Below are positions 8,333-16,366 of a stretch of 60,737 nucleotides of DNA, one piece after another; position 1 is the stretch's first letter, and every line of letters begins with the position of its first letter. Location: contig DAHUZP010000074.1 in the NCBI GenBank assembly GCA_027306505.1, positions 1 through 60,737 of the forward strand, given 5' to 3'. Position numbers and translations under genes: made by a program. The DNA is from Thermoplasmata archaeon (GTDB lineage: Archaea > Thermoplasmatota > Thermoplasmata > Lutacidiplasmatales > UBA184). The notes under the pieces were generated by a model. That model made no database searches, was not told the DNA's origin, and was given only the letters and a program-made list of their open reading frames with translations.

Positions 8333-9523
8333 CTAGCTGCGGGCGCCTTCGCGGCCCAGGAGGCGTCGTCCCAGGATGAGCTCCTGGATCTCCGTCGTCC
8401 CCTCTACGATCGATAGGACCCGGGAGTCGCGGAAGAGCTGCTCCAGCCGGCAGGGGCCGTCCTTGTCGAAGGCCTCCCGTCCCACCACCTCGAGCCCACG
8501 CGAGGCGATCCGGAAGGCGGCTTGGGAGGCGAAGAGCTTCGCGGCGGAGGCCGCCCCCGCGAAGTCCGCGCCCTGGTCACGGAGCCGGGCGGCCTTCTGG
8601 ACCAGCGCCCGGGAGGCCTCGACGTCCACGAACATGCGGGCGACCGCCGACCGCTGCCAGTCCTCGGCCGGTCGGGGCAGGCAGCGGACGGTCTCTTCGA
8701 AGGCCGCCCGGGCGATCCCCAGCGAGCAGGCCGCGATCCCGATGCGGCCCCCCTCCAGGGCGGTCATGGCGATCTTGAACCCGTCGCCCTCCCGGCCCAG
8801 CATCGAGCCCGCCCCGACGTGGCAGTGCTCGAAGAGGAGCTCCATCGTCTCGGAGCCCCGGATGCCGAGCTTGTCCAGCCGCTGGGCGGCGGAGAACCCG
8901 GGGGTCCCCTTGCGGACCAACAGGCAGCTGATCCCGGGCGCTCCCAGCGACGCGTCCCTCGTCGCGAAGACCAGGACCACCTCGGCCATCGCGGCGTTGG
9001 TGATGAACATCTTCGACCCGTCGATCGTCCAGCCGTCCTGGTCCCGGACGTAACGGGTCGTGAGGCGCTGGGAGTCCGAACCGACGGAGGGCTCCGTGAG
9101 CCCGAAGGCGCCGACCCATTCCCCCCGGGCGATCCGGGGGAGGTAGGTCCTTCGCTGCTCCTCGCTGCCCCACTGGAGGATCGGCTGCGCCGCGACGGAG
9201 AGGTCGACCGCCATCATCGTCGCGGCCGCCCCGCTTGACGTGGCGAGCTCCTCCATCACGGCGACGAACTGGGAGGTGGTGAGCCCCTGTCCCTCGTACT
9301 CCCGGGGGACCGTGAGCCCCAGGAATCCCTCCTTGCCGAAGGCGCGGAAGAAGCTCTCGGGGATCCGGTCCTCCCGGTCCCACTGGCGGAGCTGGGGTCC
9401 GACGTGGGTCGCGCAGAAGCGTCGCGCGCGCTCCACCCAGGGGTCCTCCGCCTCGGGCGAGGGCCCCGCCGGGGCCTGGGGAGGGCTCGCCGGTCCCGAC
9501 CGGAGGGCTTCCTGCATCGCCAT
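8333..9523 (-). CDS. Acyl-CoA dehydrogenase
   Basis: 396 residues. N-terminal helical domain with ATHVGPQLRQWDRE and VPREYEGQGL; beta domain with GAFGLTEPSVGSDSQ and GSKMFITNA (FAD/substrate contacts); C-terminal helical domain with RGLEVVGREAF and the catalytic-base region VEGTTEIQELILGR, where the Glu of EGT is retained. The enzyme oxidises an acyl-CoA to the enoyl-CoA and passes electrons to ETF; chain length cannot be predicted. The frame stays open far upstream, but ATG 9523 is chosen because the conserved domain begins there and an AT box (GAGGCTTTAG, 9541-9550) lies about 20 nt upstream. Divergent from rqcH. Confidence 0.92.
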   Translation of the reverse strand: MAMQEALRSGPASPPQAPAGPSPEAEDPWVERARRFCATHVGPQLRQWDREDRIPESFFRAFGKEGFLGLTVPREYEGQGLTTSQFVAVMEELATSSGAAATMMAVDLSVAAQPILQWGSEEQRRTYLPRIARGEWVGAFGLTEPSVGSDSQRLTTRYVRDQDGWTIDGSKMFITNAAMAEVVLVFATRDASLGAPGISCLLVRKGTPGFSAAQRLDKLGIRGSETMELLFEHCHVGAGSMLGREGDGFKIAMTALEGGRIGIAACSLGIARAAFEETVRCLPRPAEDWQRSAVARMFVDVEASRALVQKAARLRDQGADFAGAASAAKLFASQAAFRIASRGLEVVGREAFDKDGPCRLEQLFRDSRVLSIVEGTTEIQELILGRRLLGREGARS

Positions 9524-9539
9524 CTCGAACCCCCATCGA

Positions 9540-9550
9540 ACTAAAGCCTC
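9540..9550. promoter_or_regulatory. Shared AT box between acyl-CoA dehydrogenase and rqcH
   Basis: CTAAAGCC on the plus strand lies about 24 nt before ATG 9572; its complement CTTTAG lies about 20 nt before ATG 9523. One short AT box may serve two leaderless divergent transcripts. Confidence 0.4.
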
Positions 9551-9571
9551 TCCACCCTTCGCGCGGGCCCC

Positions 9572-11605
9572 ATGACCGACGCCCCCCCGGGAGCCCCCGC
9601 CACGAAGGAGGGGTTCTCGGCCCTGGACACCCTCGCCCTGGTGCGCGAGCTCCGCGCGCTCGGCCGCGCCTGGTTCGAGAAGGCCTACGAGCTCCCCGGC
9701 GAGCGGGTGCTCCTCACCCTCCGGGTCCAGGGGCAGGGGAAGTGGGAGCTCTTCATCGCCCCGGGGAAGTTCGCCTTCCTCCGACCCTCCACCGCCGAGC
9801 GGCCCGACGAGCCGGGCCAACTGGGCATGGAGCTCCGACGGCAGCTCATGGGCGCGCCCTTGCTCTCGGTGAACCAGCCCGAGGGGGAGCGCTACCTGGA
9901 GCTCCTCTTCGGCCGGGGAGGGGAGGAGGACCCGGCGATCCTCGCGATCGAGCTCTTCGGGCAGGGCAACGTCCTTTCCGTCCGCCGAGGTCGGATCACC
10001 GCGATCCTCCATGTCCGGACCTGGGCCGGTCGCCGGCTCCGTCCGGGGGAGCCCTACGTCCGACCCCCTCCGCGCAAGGACCCCTTCCAGCTCGCTCCAG
10101 GCGAGGTGATGGGCGTGCTCTCCCGCTCCAAGTCGGACCGGGTGAGCACCCTCGCGGCCCGTCTCGGCCTGGGGGGGCCGCTCTCCGAGGAGATCCTCTC
10201 CCGCGCCGGCCTCGACCCGAGGGCCCCGTCCGAACAGGACCCAGAGCCCTCCTCGGAAGCCCTGGTCCGGGCGATGTCCCAGCTGCTCCTTGAGGTGGCC
10301 GAGGTCCCGAAAGGCTACCTGCGGCGTGCCGAGGCAGGGGGAGCGCCCCTCGACGCGACCCCGTACCCCTCCCGCCGATGGGCCTCCATCGCGGGCGCCC
10401 CGCCCGAGTCGGAGCTTCCCCGCTTCTCCGAGGCGGCGGCGGCGTACTTCCTCGAGCGCTCCCCGACGCCGGTCGCGACCGGTCCCACATTTCAGGACCG
10501 GAAGCGGGAGGAGCGATCGATGCTCCTGCGCCTCCAGACCCAGCAGCGCACGGCGGTGGAGGAGATCATGGCCCGGATGCAGGAGGAACAGTCGGTCGCG
10601 AGAGAGATCCTGACGCACTACGAGGAGGTGCAGGGGGCGCTGGAAGCTGCCCGCTCCGCGACGCCCGACGAGCCCGAGGTGCAGGTGGAGGTCGGTGACC
10701 GCAAGGTCCCGCTCCCCGCCTGGAGACCGCTCCGGGAGAGCGCGCAGGCGCTCTTCGACCAGGCGAAGCGCCGCCTCCCGAAGCTCGAAGGGGCCCGTCG
10801 GGCCCTAGCGCAGACGGAGGAGAGGCTCTCCCTGGTGGACCAGGAGCTCGCGGCCGCCCCTCGGCCCGATGCGGGAGCGAGGCGCCCGAGGCCGGAAGGG
10901 CAGGGCCCGGAGGGGGCCGTGCCGGGGGAAGGGGCCGCCGCTGAGGGAGAGCTCGTCCCATGGAGGGCCCCTCGTCGCAAGCACTTCTGGTTCGAGAAGG
11001 CCCCCCGGTGGATGGTCTCCTCCGAGGGCCATGTCGCCATCGCCGGTCGCGACGCGAAGTCCAACGACGCGGTGGTGAAGCGCTACCTGAGGGAGCGCGA
11101 CGTCTACCTCCACGCGGACCTCCAGGGGGCCCCGAGCGTGGTCATCAAGCGCCCCGCGCCCGGTCAGGGAGAGATCGGGGCGGGGACGCTCCGGGAGGTG
11201 GCCCAGTGGGCGACCTCCTGCTCGAAGGCCTGGCGGGCGGGGCTCGCGAGCGCGGACGCCTTCTGGGTCGAGGGGGAGCAGGTCTCCAAGGCCGGGGCGA
11301 GCGGAGAGTTCGTCGCGCGCGGGTCCTGGGTCATCCACGGTACGAAGCACTTCGAGCGCGACCTTCCCCTCGAGCTCGCGCTGGGTGTGGTCCCTCACGA
11401 GGGGGAGTCGCTGCTGCAGGTCGCCCCTCCGGAGAGCTTCCGCGGCGCGGGCCGTCGGGTCCTCTGGAAGATCCTTCCGGGGGACGAGCGTGAGCGCGAG
11501 CAGGTGGAGCGCCGGGTCTCTCAGGACCTCGGGGTCACCCGGGAGCGCCTCCAGGCGCTCCTCCCCCCGGGCGGCATCCGGGTGGAGCGCGCGGAGCGCG
11601 CGTAG
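9572..11605 (+). CDS. rqcH: NFACT-family ribosome quality control protein RqcH/Rqc2
   Basis: 677 residues. The NFACT-N domain starts at TKEGFSALDTLALVRELRAL, with the GKWELFIAPGKFAFL strand pair; two (HhH)-like helices and a long coiled coil (about 310-430, e.g. LLRLQTQQRTAVEEIMARM) follow; the C-terminal NFACT-R domain contains HFWFEKAPRWMVSSEGH, GRDAKSNDAVVKRYL and DVYLHADLQGAPSVVIK. The protein binds 50S subunits with stalled peptidyl-tRNA and directs tail addition in bacteria and eukaryotes; archaeal members are presumed equivalent. ATG 9572 fits the AT box 24 nt upstream. The end overlaps the convergent zinc-finger gene by 85 bp. Confidence 0.92.
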   Translation: MTDAPPGAPATKEGFSALDTLALVRELRALGRAWFEKAYELPGERVLLTLRVQGQGKWELFIAPGKFAFLRPSTAERPDEPGQLGMELRRQLMGAPLLSVNQPEGERYLELLFGRGGEEDPAILAIELFGQGNVLSVRRGRITAILHVRTWAGRRLRPGEPYVRPPPRKDPFQLAPGEVMGVLSRSKSDRVSTLAARLGLGGPLSEEILSRAGLDPRAPSEQDPEPSSEALVRAMSQLLLEVAEVPKGYLRRAEAGGAPLDATPYPSRRWASIAGAPPESELPRFSEAAAAYFLERSPTPVATGPTFQDRKREERSMLLRLQTQQRTAVEEIMARMQEEQSVAREILTHYEEVQGALEAARSATPDEPEVQVEVGDRKVPLPAWRPLRESAQALFDQAKRRLPKLEGARRALAQTEERLSLVDQELAAAPRPDAGARRPRPEGQGPEGAVPGEGAAAEGELVPWRAPRRKHFWFEKAPRWMVSSEGHVAIAGRDAKSNDAVVKRYLRERDVYLHADLQGAPSVVIKRPAPGQGEIGAGTLREVAQWATSCSKAWRAGLASADAFWVEGEQVSKAGASGEFVARGSWVIHGTKHFERDLPLELALGVVPHEGESLLQVAPPESFRGAGRRVLWKILPGDEREREQVERRVSQDLGVTRERLQALLPPGGIRVERAERA

Positions 11606-12285
11606 ATCCTCTGGACCTCCCGGGCCTCGAGGCTTTCCCCGATCTCTCGGAGCGTCGTGCCGCGCCCCCGGAGCCCGACGATCTCCAGCCTCTCCTCGTC
11701 GATTCTCAGCTCGTCGCCCACGGCAAACTCCTGGTCGCCCTTCGCGAGCAGGTGGAGCGGCCGCGTCCGGTCCCGCTCGAGGACCGAGACCCTGAGATGC
11801 AGCTCGTCGGTGGGGACCGTCCAGAGGGTCACGATGCCCTCGGGAAGGGAGCGGTAGAGGTTGCGCGCCTGGGGACCCTCGATCCTGGAGATCCGGACCG
11901 GGCGCCCGTGCACGCGAAGGGTGCCGTCGAGCTCGAGCATCTTCTCCGGGGGCAGCTCGAGGTCGGTATGGACCGATTCCGGGCCCTCGCTCACGACCAC
12001 CGACACCCGGTGCAGGGTCTTCGGTGCGATCGAGAAGGGATGGGGCAGGTGACAACGGGAGCAGCGGGCGATCCCCTGCAGCGGGCCCCCGCCGCCTCGA
12101 CGGGCCTCCCCTTCCGGACCGGCCCGCACGTGCACCACCCGGTGACGGAGCACCTCGTTGCAGGAAGGACAGAGCAGCTCCAGGGTCTGGATGGGGGAGG
12201 TCGTGCGGACGCGGCCCTCCCCGTGCTCCGGTTTGCTCTCCCGACCCTGAGGGTCCGTTCCGGACCCGTTCACCGATGGCTCCAC
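11521..12285 (-). CDS. HVO_0476-family zinc finger protein
   Basis: 254 residues. A zinc-finger-like region (ELLCPSCNEVLRHRVV ... GIARCSRCHLPHPF, two CxxC pairs) is followed by beta-rich repeats (VSEGPESVHTDLELPPEKML; VGDELRIDEERLEIVGL) typical of the archaeal HVO_0476 family. The function is unknown; the paired CxxC and OB/SH3-like strands suggest nucleic-acid or translation-related binding. The C-terminus (ARSARSTRMPPGGRSAW) is basic. The 3' end runs 85 bp into rqcH on the other strand. ATG 12285 is the only start that keeps the whole N-terminus; the first ~30 residues look disordered. Confidence 0.75.
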   Translation of the reverse strand: MEPSVNGSGTDPQGRESKPEHGEGRVRTTSPIQTLELLCPSCNEVLRHRVVHVRAGPEGEARRGGGGPLQGIARCSRCHLPHPFSIAPKTLHRVSVVVSEGPESVHTDLELPPEKMLELDGTLRVHGRPVRISRIEGPQARNLYRSLPEGIVTLWTVPTDELHLRVSVLERDRTRPLHLLAKGDQEFAVGDELRIDEERLEIVGLRGRGTTLREIGESLEAREVQRIYARSARSTRMPPGGRSAWRRSRVTPRS

Positions 12286-12408
12286 CCTACTGCTCTCCCT
12301 GGGGACGCGGGGGGGGTGCTTCCTTCGCTCATAGCTTTCGCGCTGGGTGCCCGGGAGCTTCCCGAAGGGCTCTCCACCCCCGCGCCGGGGCCGTCCGACG
12401 GCAACTTG

Positions 12409-13017
12409 ATGCCGCCTTCACGGCATCGAGAGCGCGTGCTTGAGGAAGGGGAAGCTCCGGACCTCAAGGTGGGCCTCCTCAAGGGCCCCCATGACCCTGA
12501 CCTCACCCCGGAGGAGCGCAGCTTGATCCTCGCCTTCTCCGAGCACCACCGGATCCCTTCCGGGGACCTGCGCATCGCCTCCCTCACCGACGGCACGGGA
12601 GAGCGCCAGGCGATGGTGCTCGTCGCCTCCCTGGGGGTGCTTCGAAAGCTCGCCGCCGCGACCGGTAAGCTCTCCGGGACGGACCCCCCGCTCTTCGAGC
12701 GGGACGCGATGGGGCTCCCCGCCGCCGCGACGGTGCGGGTGAGACGCACCGACCTGCCCAGGGGGATCGCCCGGACCGCGTTCTGGCACGAGCGCTTTCC
12801 ACGGGTCGAGCAGGGGGAGCCCGCCGGACGGTGGGCGACCGAGCCGGACACCATGCTCGCCGAGGTGGCCGAGGCCCTCGCGCTGCGCCTCGCCTTCCCC
12901 TCCGCACTGGAGGGGGTCTACACCGAGGGGGACCTTTCCGATGCGCTCAAGGACCGGGAACTAGGGCGGATCCGGGCGGAGAGCGAGCACCGCCGCCTGC
13001 TCGAAGCCCTGAGGTAG
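12409..13017 (+). CDS. RecT/Bet-like single-strand annealing protein
   Basis: 202 residues from ATG 12409. Residues 142-173 (WATEPDTMLAEVAEALALRL and AFPSALEGVYTEGDL) closely match the most conserved part of the phage Bet/RecT family, where a W-x-PxxML-K-VAEA-ALR-AFP-L-GxYT-EE pattern closes the core. The preceding GIARTAFWHERFP strand and the helix-rich N-terminus fit the same fold. RecT proteins anneal complementary ssDNA and usually sit in prophages beside an exonuclease; neither an exonuclease nor other phage genes are seen here. Base composition matches the neighbours, so any transfer is old. Confidence 0.6.
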   Translation: MPPSRHRERVLEEGEAPDLKVGLLKGPHDPDLTPEERSLILAFSEHHRIPSGDLRIASLTDGTGERQAMVLVASLGVLRKLAAATGKLSGTDPPLFERDAMGLPAAATVRVRRTDLPRGIARTAFWHERFPRVEQGEPAGRWATEPDTMLAEVAEALALRLAFPSALEGVYTEGDLSDALKDRELGRIRAESEHRRLLEALR

Positions 13018-13290
13018 CGGGTCCCGGCATCGCAGGTCCTTCACGGGGCGTGCTCCCGCCCGGACACCATAGGGCCCGAGAACACCGTGCGTTCCCGCTG
13101 CCCGAAGGGATGCCCGACCGGAGCGGGGAGAGCGCCGCACCCGTCGGGTTAGAGAAGAGAGGGGGGGAACGCCCTCTTGAACCCTCGCCTGCGTGGCACG
13201 CTCCTTCCGCCCCCAATAGGGCGGGAGAGGCCCCTACCGCGGGCGGAGAGCGACCTCTTGAGAGGTCATGCCTCACGCGCCCCGAGCCCC
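13018..13290. other. Intergenic region with a palindrome before the methylase
   Basis: No gene seen. It holds GACCTCT-TG-AGAGGTC (13252-13267), a perfect 7-bp inverted repeat 23 nt before ATG 13291, a possible operator or 5'-UTR hairpin for the methylase gene, and GC-rich hairpins near 13160-13180. Confidence 0.4.
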
Positions 13291-14136
13291 ATGCCACGGA
13301 AGCAAGCGCGTCCAAGGAGAGGCCGACCGAACGCGAGGGGGCCCTCCCTCGCCTTCGCTCCGGGCGAAGCGGTCCTCGTGGGCGGGGGGCCCGGCGATGG
13401 CGGGCTCCTCACCGTTCGCGGGGCCTCCTACCTTCGAGCCTGTGACGTGGTGATCGCCCGCGCCTCTTCCTTTCCCGAGGGGCTGCGCTCCCACCTCGGC
13501 CCCTCGGCGCAGGTGGAGCGAGTGGGGCGGCGCTCCCCGCGGCGCGGCGGGGGCGGGGACGAGGAGGAGGAGGAGGCTCTGCTGGCTCGGATCGTCGCTC
13601 GCCTCGCCTTCCACGCTCGAGCCGGTCGGCGCGTCGTCTACTGGGCTTCGGGCGACCCGTTCGTCGATGACCAAGGCTACGAGATCGTGGCGAGAGCGGC
13701 GGAGAAGGGGCTCTCGCTGGCCGTCGTCCCTGGCGTTCCAACGTTCGCCGCCGCCCCCACGCTCGCGGGCATTCCGCTCCTCCTTCCCGGGATCTCCGAG
13801 GAGTTCGCCCTGCTCCTTCCCCCACCCGACCCCAGCGCGAGAGCACGTCGAAGGTTCCTCGAGCGCGTCCGGCAGGGCTACGACCTCGGCCGCACCCTGT
13901 TGGTCCCCCTGCGCAGCGAAGAGACCCCTTCCCTTCTCGCGGCGATGATGCGGTCGGTACCGAGGACCGTCAACGCGGCCCTTATCGGCGAGACGGGGAC
14001 CGACCGGGGATGGGTGCTGCGAGCCTCGCTCCGGTTGATGGCTCTCGAGACCCCCCGTCGGAGGCTCCACGGCGACCTCCTGCTGGTCGTCGGCCCGGTC
14101 GCGGGTTCCGGGATCCGCTCGAAGGGCCGTCGCTAG
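13291..14136 (+). CDS. Tetrapyrrole (corrin/porphyrin) methylase family protein
   Basis: 281 residues. The start VLVGGGPGDGGLLTVRGASYL is the SAM-binding N-terminal motif of uroporphyrinogen-III C-methyltransferase and precorrin methylases (VxxVGaGPGDpxLLTxrG). GRRVVYWASGDPFV is the second signature (xxLxxGDPxiyg), and VVPGVPTFAAAPTLAGIPL is the third (VPGvSS..AAa...giPl). The C-terminus ends in a GDLLLVVGPV strand. An insertion rich in Glu/Gly (about residues 80-95) separates the first motifs, and the protein is diverged from named Cob/Cbi enzymes. No other tetrapyrrole gene is nearby. Open sequence runs upstream to 13177, but ATG 13291 matches the domain edge. Confidence 0.65.
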   Translation: MPRKQARPRRGRPNARGPSLAFAPGEAVLVGGGPGDGGLLTVRGASYLRACDVVIARASSFPEGLRSHLGPSAQVERVGRRSPRRGGGGDEEEEEALLARIVARLAFHARAGRRVVYWASGDPFVDDQGYEIVARAAEKGLSLAVVPGVPTFAAAPTLAGIPLLLPGISEEFALLLPPPDPSARARRRFLERVRQGYDLGRTLLVPLRSEETPSLLAAMMRSVPRTVNAALIGETGTDRGWVLRASLRLMALETPRRRLHGDLLLVVGPVAGSGIRSKGRR

Positions 14137-14161
14137 GCGACGACCCTCCCACGACCTCAGG

Positions 14162-14206
14162 CCCTCCGGCCCTCCTGCCCTCCGGCCCTCCGGCCCCCCG
14201 GCCCCC
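14162..14206. repeat. Short tandem repeat, 8-nt unit CCCTCCGG
   Basis: Five to six consecutive near-identical octamers (CCCTCCGG with single changes) in the gap after the methylase gene. Low complexity, no evident function; it could form when replication slips in GC-rich DNA. Confidence 0.7.
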
Positions 14207-14311
14207 GCATCTCGCAGGCGACCGTGCCTGCGGCGATCGCGGGCCCCGACGAACGGTCCCGGGGCCGGGCGAATGCCTATTTGGACCTCTGAACCTCTGG
14301 TGTGCGAGCAC

Positions 14312-15337
14312 ATGGCCTCCTGGAACGGCGCCCAAGCTAGGGATACGCTAGCCCGTTCGAACGGTTACGGAGCGCCAAGGGTGGGGGCCCGCTCGAACGA
14401 CCGGGGATCAGGTCGGGCCCGGGGGGTCGCCTCGGTCTTCCTCCTCGTCGCCTTCGTCCTCTCCATCGCCTCCGCGATCACGCCCTGGTGGTACGACACG
14501 ATCACCTACGGGGCCTCCACCACCGCCCCGAGCGTGAGCATGGACTTCATGCCCGGGACGACCACCATGGTCGACTGCACGGGCCTAAGCTCCGCCTACA
14601 CCCCCTGCACCGCCAGCACGAGCTGGGGCTACACGGGCTCAGGGCTCTATCTCCTGGGGTCGTACTACGTGCTCGCCCACGTGGTCACGATCCTCTGCGC
14701 GGTGCTGGCGCTCATCGGCGGGACCTTCATGGCGATGCACGCGACCCGTCGGGGATGGGGTCGCTGGCACTTCCACACGACGCACCTGCTCGCCCTCCTG
14801 GTCGGCATTCTGCTCCTCGTAATCCCTGCCGTCATGGTGATGGGGCAGCCGGGACTGGTCGGGCAGGCGACGACCGGGTCCGGCCCCTACGACTACTTCC
14901 TGGGCCCGGAGGGCCAGTACTGCGGAGCGAACACCCCCAGCACCGGCTACTTCGGCAACTGCACGTTCACGATCACATCGGCCTTCGCTCCCACGACCTA
15001 CACCGCGAGCTGGGGAGCGGGGCTCGGTTGGTACCTCTCGATCTTCGCCGCCTTCTTCGCGCTGCTAGGAGGGGTGCTGTTCCTGCGGGCCGGGGCGGAC
15101 GAGGAGGGTCGCGCGGCCCCACGGCCCTACTCCCACCCCTATGGGGCCCAAGGGAGCCTACCCAACGGCGGGGTGGGAGGACAGATGACGCTCATGGGCG
15201 ACAACCATGGGCTGGTCCCCGCTCTCGGGTACGAAGGGGCTCCCATCCTGTCCAACCGCACCACTTGCCGGGCCTGCGGGCACCTCAACCCACCGGGCTC
15301 GGTGCTCTGCACGCGCTGCCACGGCGCGCTCTCCTGA
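14312..15337 (+). CDS. Four-TM membrane protein with C-terminal zinc ribbon
   Basis: 341 residues from ATG 14312. TM helices near residues 35-55 (VASVFLLVAFVLSIASAI), 115-140 (LAHVVTILCAVLALIGGTF), 155-180 (LLALLVGILLLVIPAVMVM) and 235-260 (YLSIFAAFFALLGGVLFL). Two extracytoplasmic Cys/Thr-rich loops lie between (CTGLSSAYTPCTAS; CGANTPSTGYFGNCTF), suggesting disulfides. The C-terminus is a zinc ribbon, CRACGHLNPPGSVLCTRCHG, the pattern common on archaeal membrane proteins of unknown function. Function unknown. An AT stretch (CCTATTTGG, near 14276-14284) may be its promoter. Confidence 0.6.
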   Translation: MASWNGAQARDTLARSNGYGAPRVGARSNDRGSGRARGVASVFLLVAFVLSIASAITPWWYDTITYGASTTAPSVSMDFMPGTTTMVDCTGLSSAYTPCTASTSWGYTGSGLYLLGSYYVLAHVVTILCAVLALIGGTFMAMHATRRGWGRWHFHTTHLLALLVGILLLVIPAVMVMGQPGLVGQATTGSGPYDYFLGPEGQYCGANTPSTGYFGNCTFTITSAFAPTTYTASWGAGLGWYLSIFAAFFALLGGVLFLRAGADEEGRAAPRPYSHPYGAQGSLPNGGVGGQMTLMGDNHGLVPALGYEGAPILSNRTTCRACGHLNPPGSVLCTRCHGALS

Positions 15338-15397
15338 GGCCGAGAGGCCGAACCGGTCCCCCCTCGGTGCCCGAGCTTGGTTACATACGTAGCACCC

Positions 15398-15406
15398 CTT
15401 ATATCC
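15398..15406 (+). promoter_or_regulatory. TATA box of the sulfurtransferase gene
   Basis: CTTATATCC, 32-40 nt upstream of ATG 15438, in a GC-rich spacer; fits a short-leader transcript. Confidence 0.6.
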
Positions 15407-15437
15407 CGCCGACGTTCCCCTGCCCATCGAGGGCAAG

Positions 15438-16313
15438 ATGACCGACGGTCCCAAGAGCTACGCCCACCCTGAGGTCCTGGTGGGGAACGACTGGGTCGCG
15501 GAGCATCTCGAGGACCCCCGGGTGCGGATCGCCGAGGTCGACTACGACCCGGCCGCGAACTACCACCTGGGCCACATCCCCGGATCCGTCCTCATCGACT
15601 GGAGGAAGGACATCAACGACCCCCTCGACCGCGACATCCTAGACCGTCCCCGCCTCGAGCAGCTGCTCGACCGGGTCGGGGTGGGACCGGAGACGACGCT
15701 CGTGCTCTACGGGGACTTCAACAACTGGTTCGCGGCCTTCGCCTTCTGGGCCTTCAAGTACCACGGCGTCGCCGAGGTCAGGCTCCTCAACGGCGGCCGC
15801 AAGAAGTGGATCGACGAGGACCGCCCGCTGACCAAGGGCTCGACCCCTCGCACGGCGCCTCCCCGTCCGCCACGCTTCGATCCCCCCGCGGAGCACCTTC
15901 GCGTCTACTACGACGAGGTCCGGCGGGTGCTTCCCGAGGTCCGCCAGGGCACCCATGTCCTGGTCGACGTGCGGTCGCCCAAGGAGTTCACCGGGGAGGT
16001 CACCGCACCCCCGGAGTACCCGGACGAGCACGCCCAGCGAGGCGGCCACATCCCCGGGGCGGTCAACGTCCCCTGGGCGCAGGCCGTGAACGAGGACGGG
16101 ACGTTCAAGAGCCGGGAGGAGCTGGAGCGCCTCTACGCCGAGAAGGGCGTGACCCCTGACAGGTCGGTGATCACCTACTGCCGGATCGGTGAGCGTTCGA
16201 GCCACACCTGGTTCGTGCTCACCTACCTCCTGGGCTTCCCCCACGTCCGCAACTACGACGGCTCCTGGACGGAGTGGGGCAACCGGATCCGCAGCCCGAT
16301 CGAACGGCCTTAG
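15438..16313 (+). CDS. Thiosulfate/3-mercaptopyruvate sulfurtransferase (tandem rhodanese)
   Basis: 291 residues with two rhodanese domains. The N-terminal inactive domain holds VRIAEVDYDPAANYHLGHIPG and ends in LLNGGRKKW; the C-terminal domain has VLVDVRSPKEFTGE, GHIPGAVNVPW and the active loop CRIGERSS, with the catalytic Cys near residue 251. It moves sulfane sulfur from thiosulfate or mercaptopyruvate to an acceptor thiol. The next gene, convergent, encodes a GcvH-TusA-like fusion, which suggests a shared sulfur-relay role. Length is standard for tandem rhodaneses. Confidence 0.93.
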   Translation: MTDGPKSYAHPEVLVGNDWVAEHLEDPRVRIAEVDYDPAANYHLGHIPGSVLIDWRKDINDPLDRDILDRPRLEQLLDRVGVGPETTLVLYGDFNNWFAAFAFWAFKYHGVAEVRLLNGGRKKWIDEDRPLTKGSTPRTAPPRPPRFDPPAEHLRVYYDEVRRVLPEVRQGTHVLVDVRSPKEFTGEVTAPPEYPDEHAQRGGHIPGAVNVPWAQAVNEDGTFKSREELERLYAEKGVTPDRSVITYCRIGERSSHTWFVLTYLLGFPHVRNYDGSWTEWGNRIRSPIERP

Positions 16314-16366
16314 AGGAGGAGGGGCGGGGGGGCCTCCCCCCTCTACCTCCTCCTCCGACCTTCGCC

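Noticed and set aside
13018-13290. RNase P or SRP RNA gene
   Set aside because: Hairpins are present, but the conserved RNase P and SRP sequence blocks are absent.
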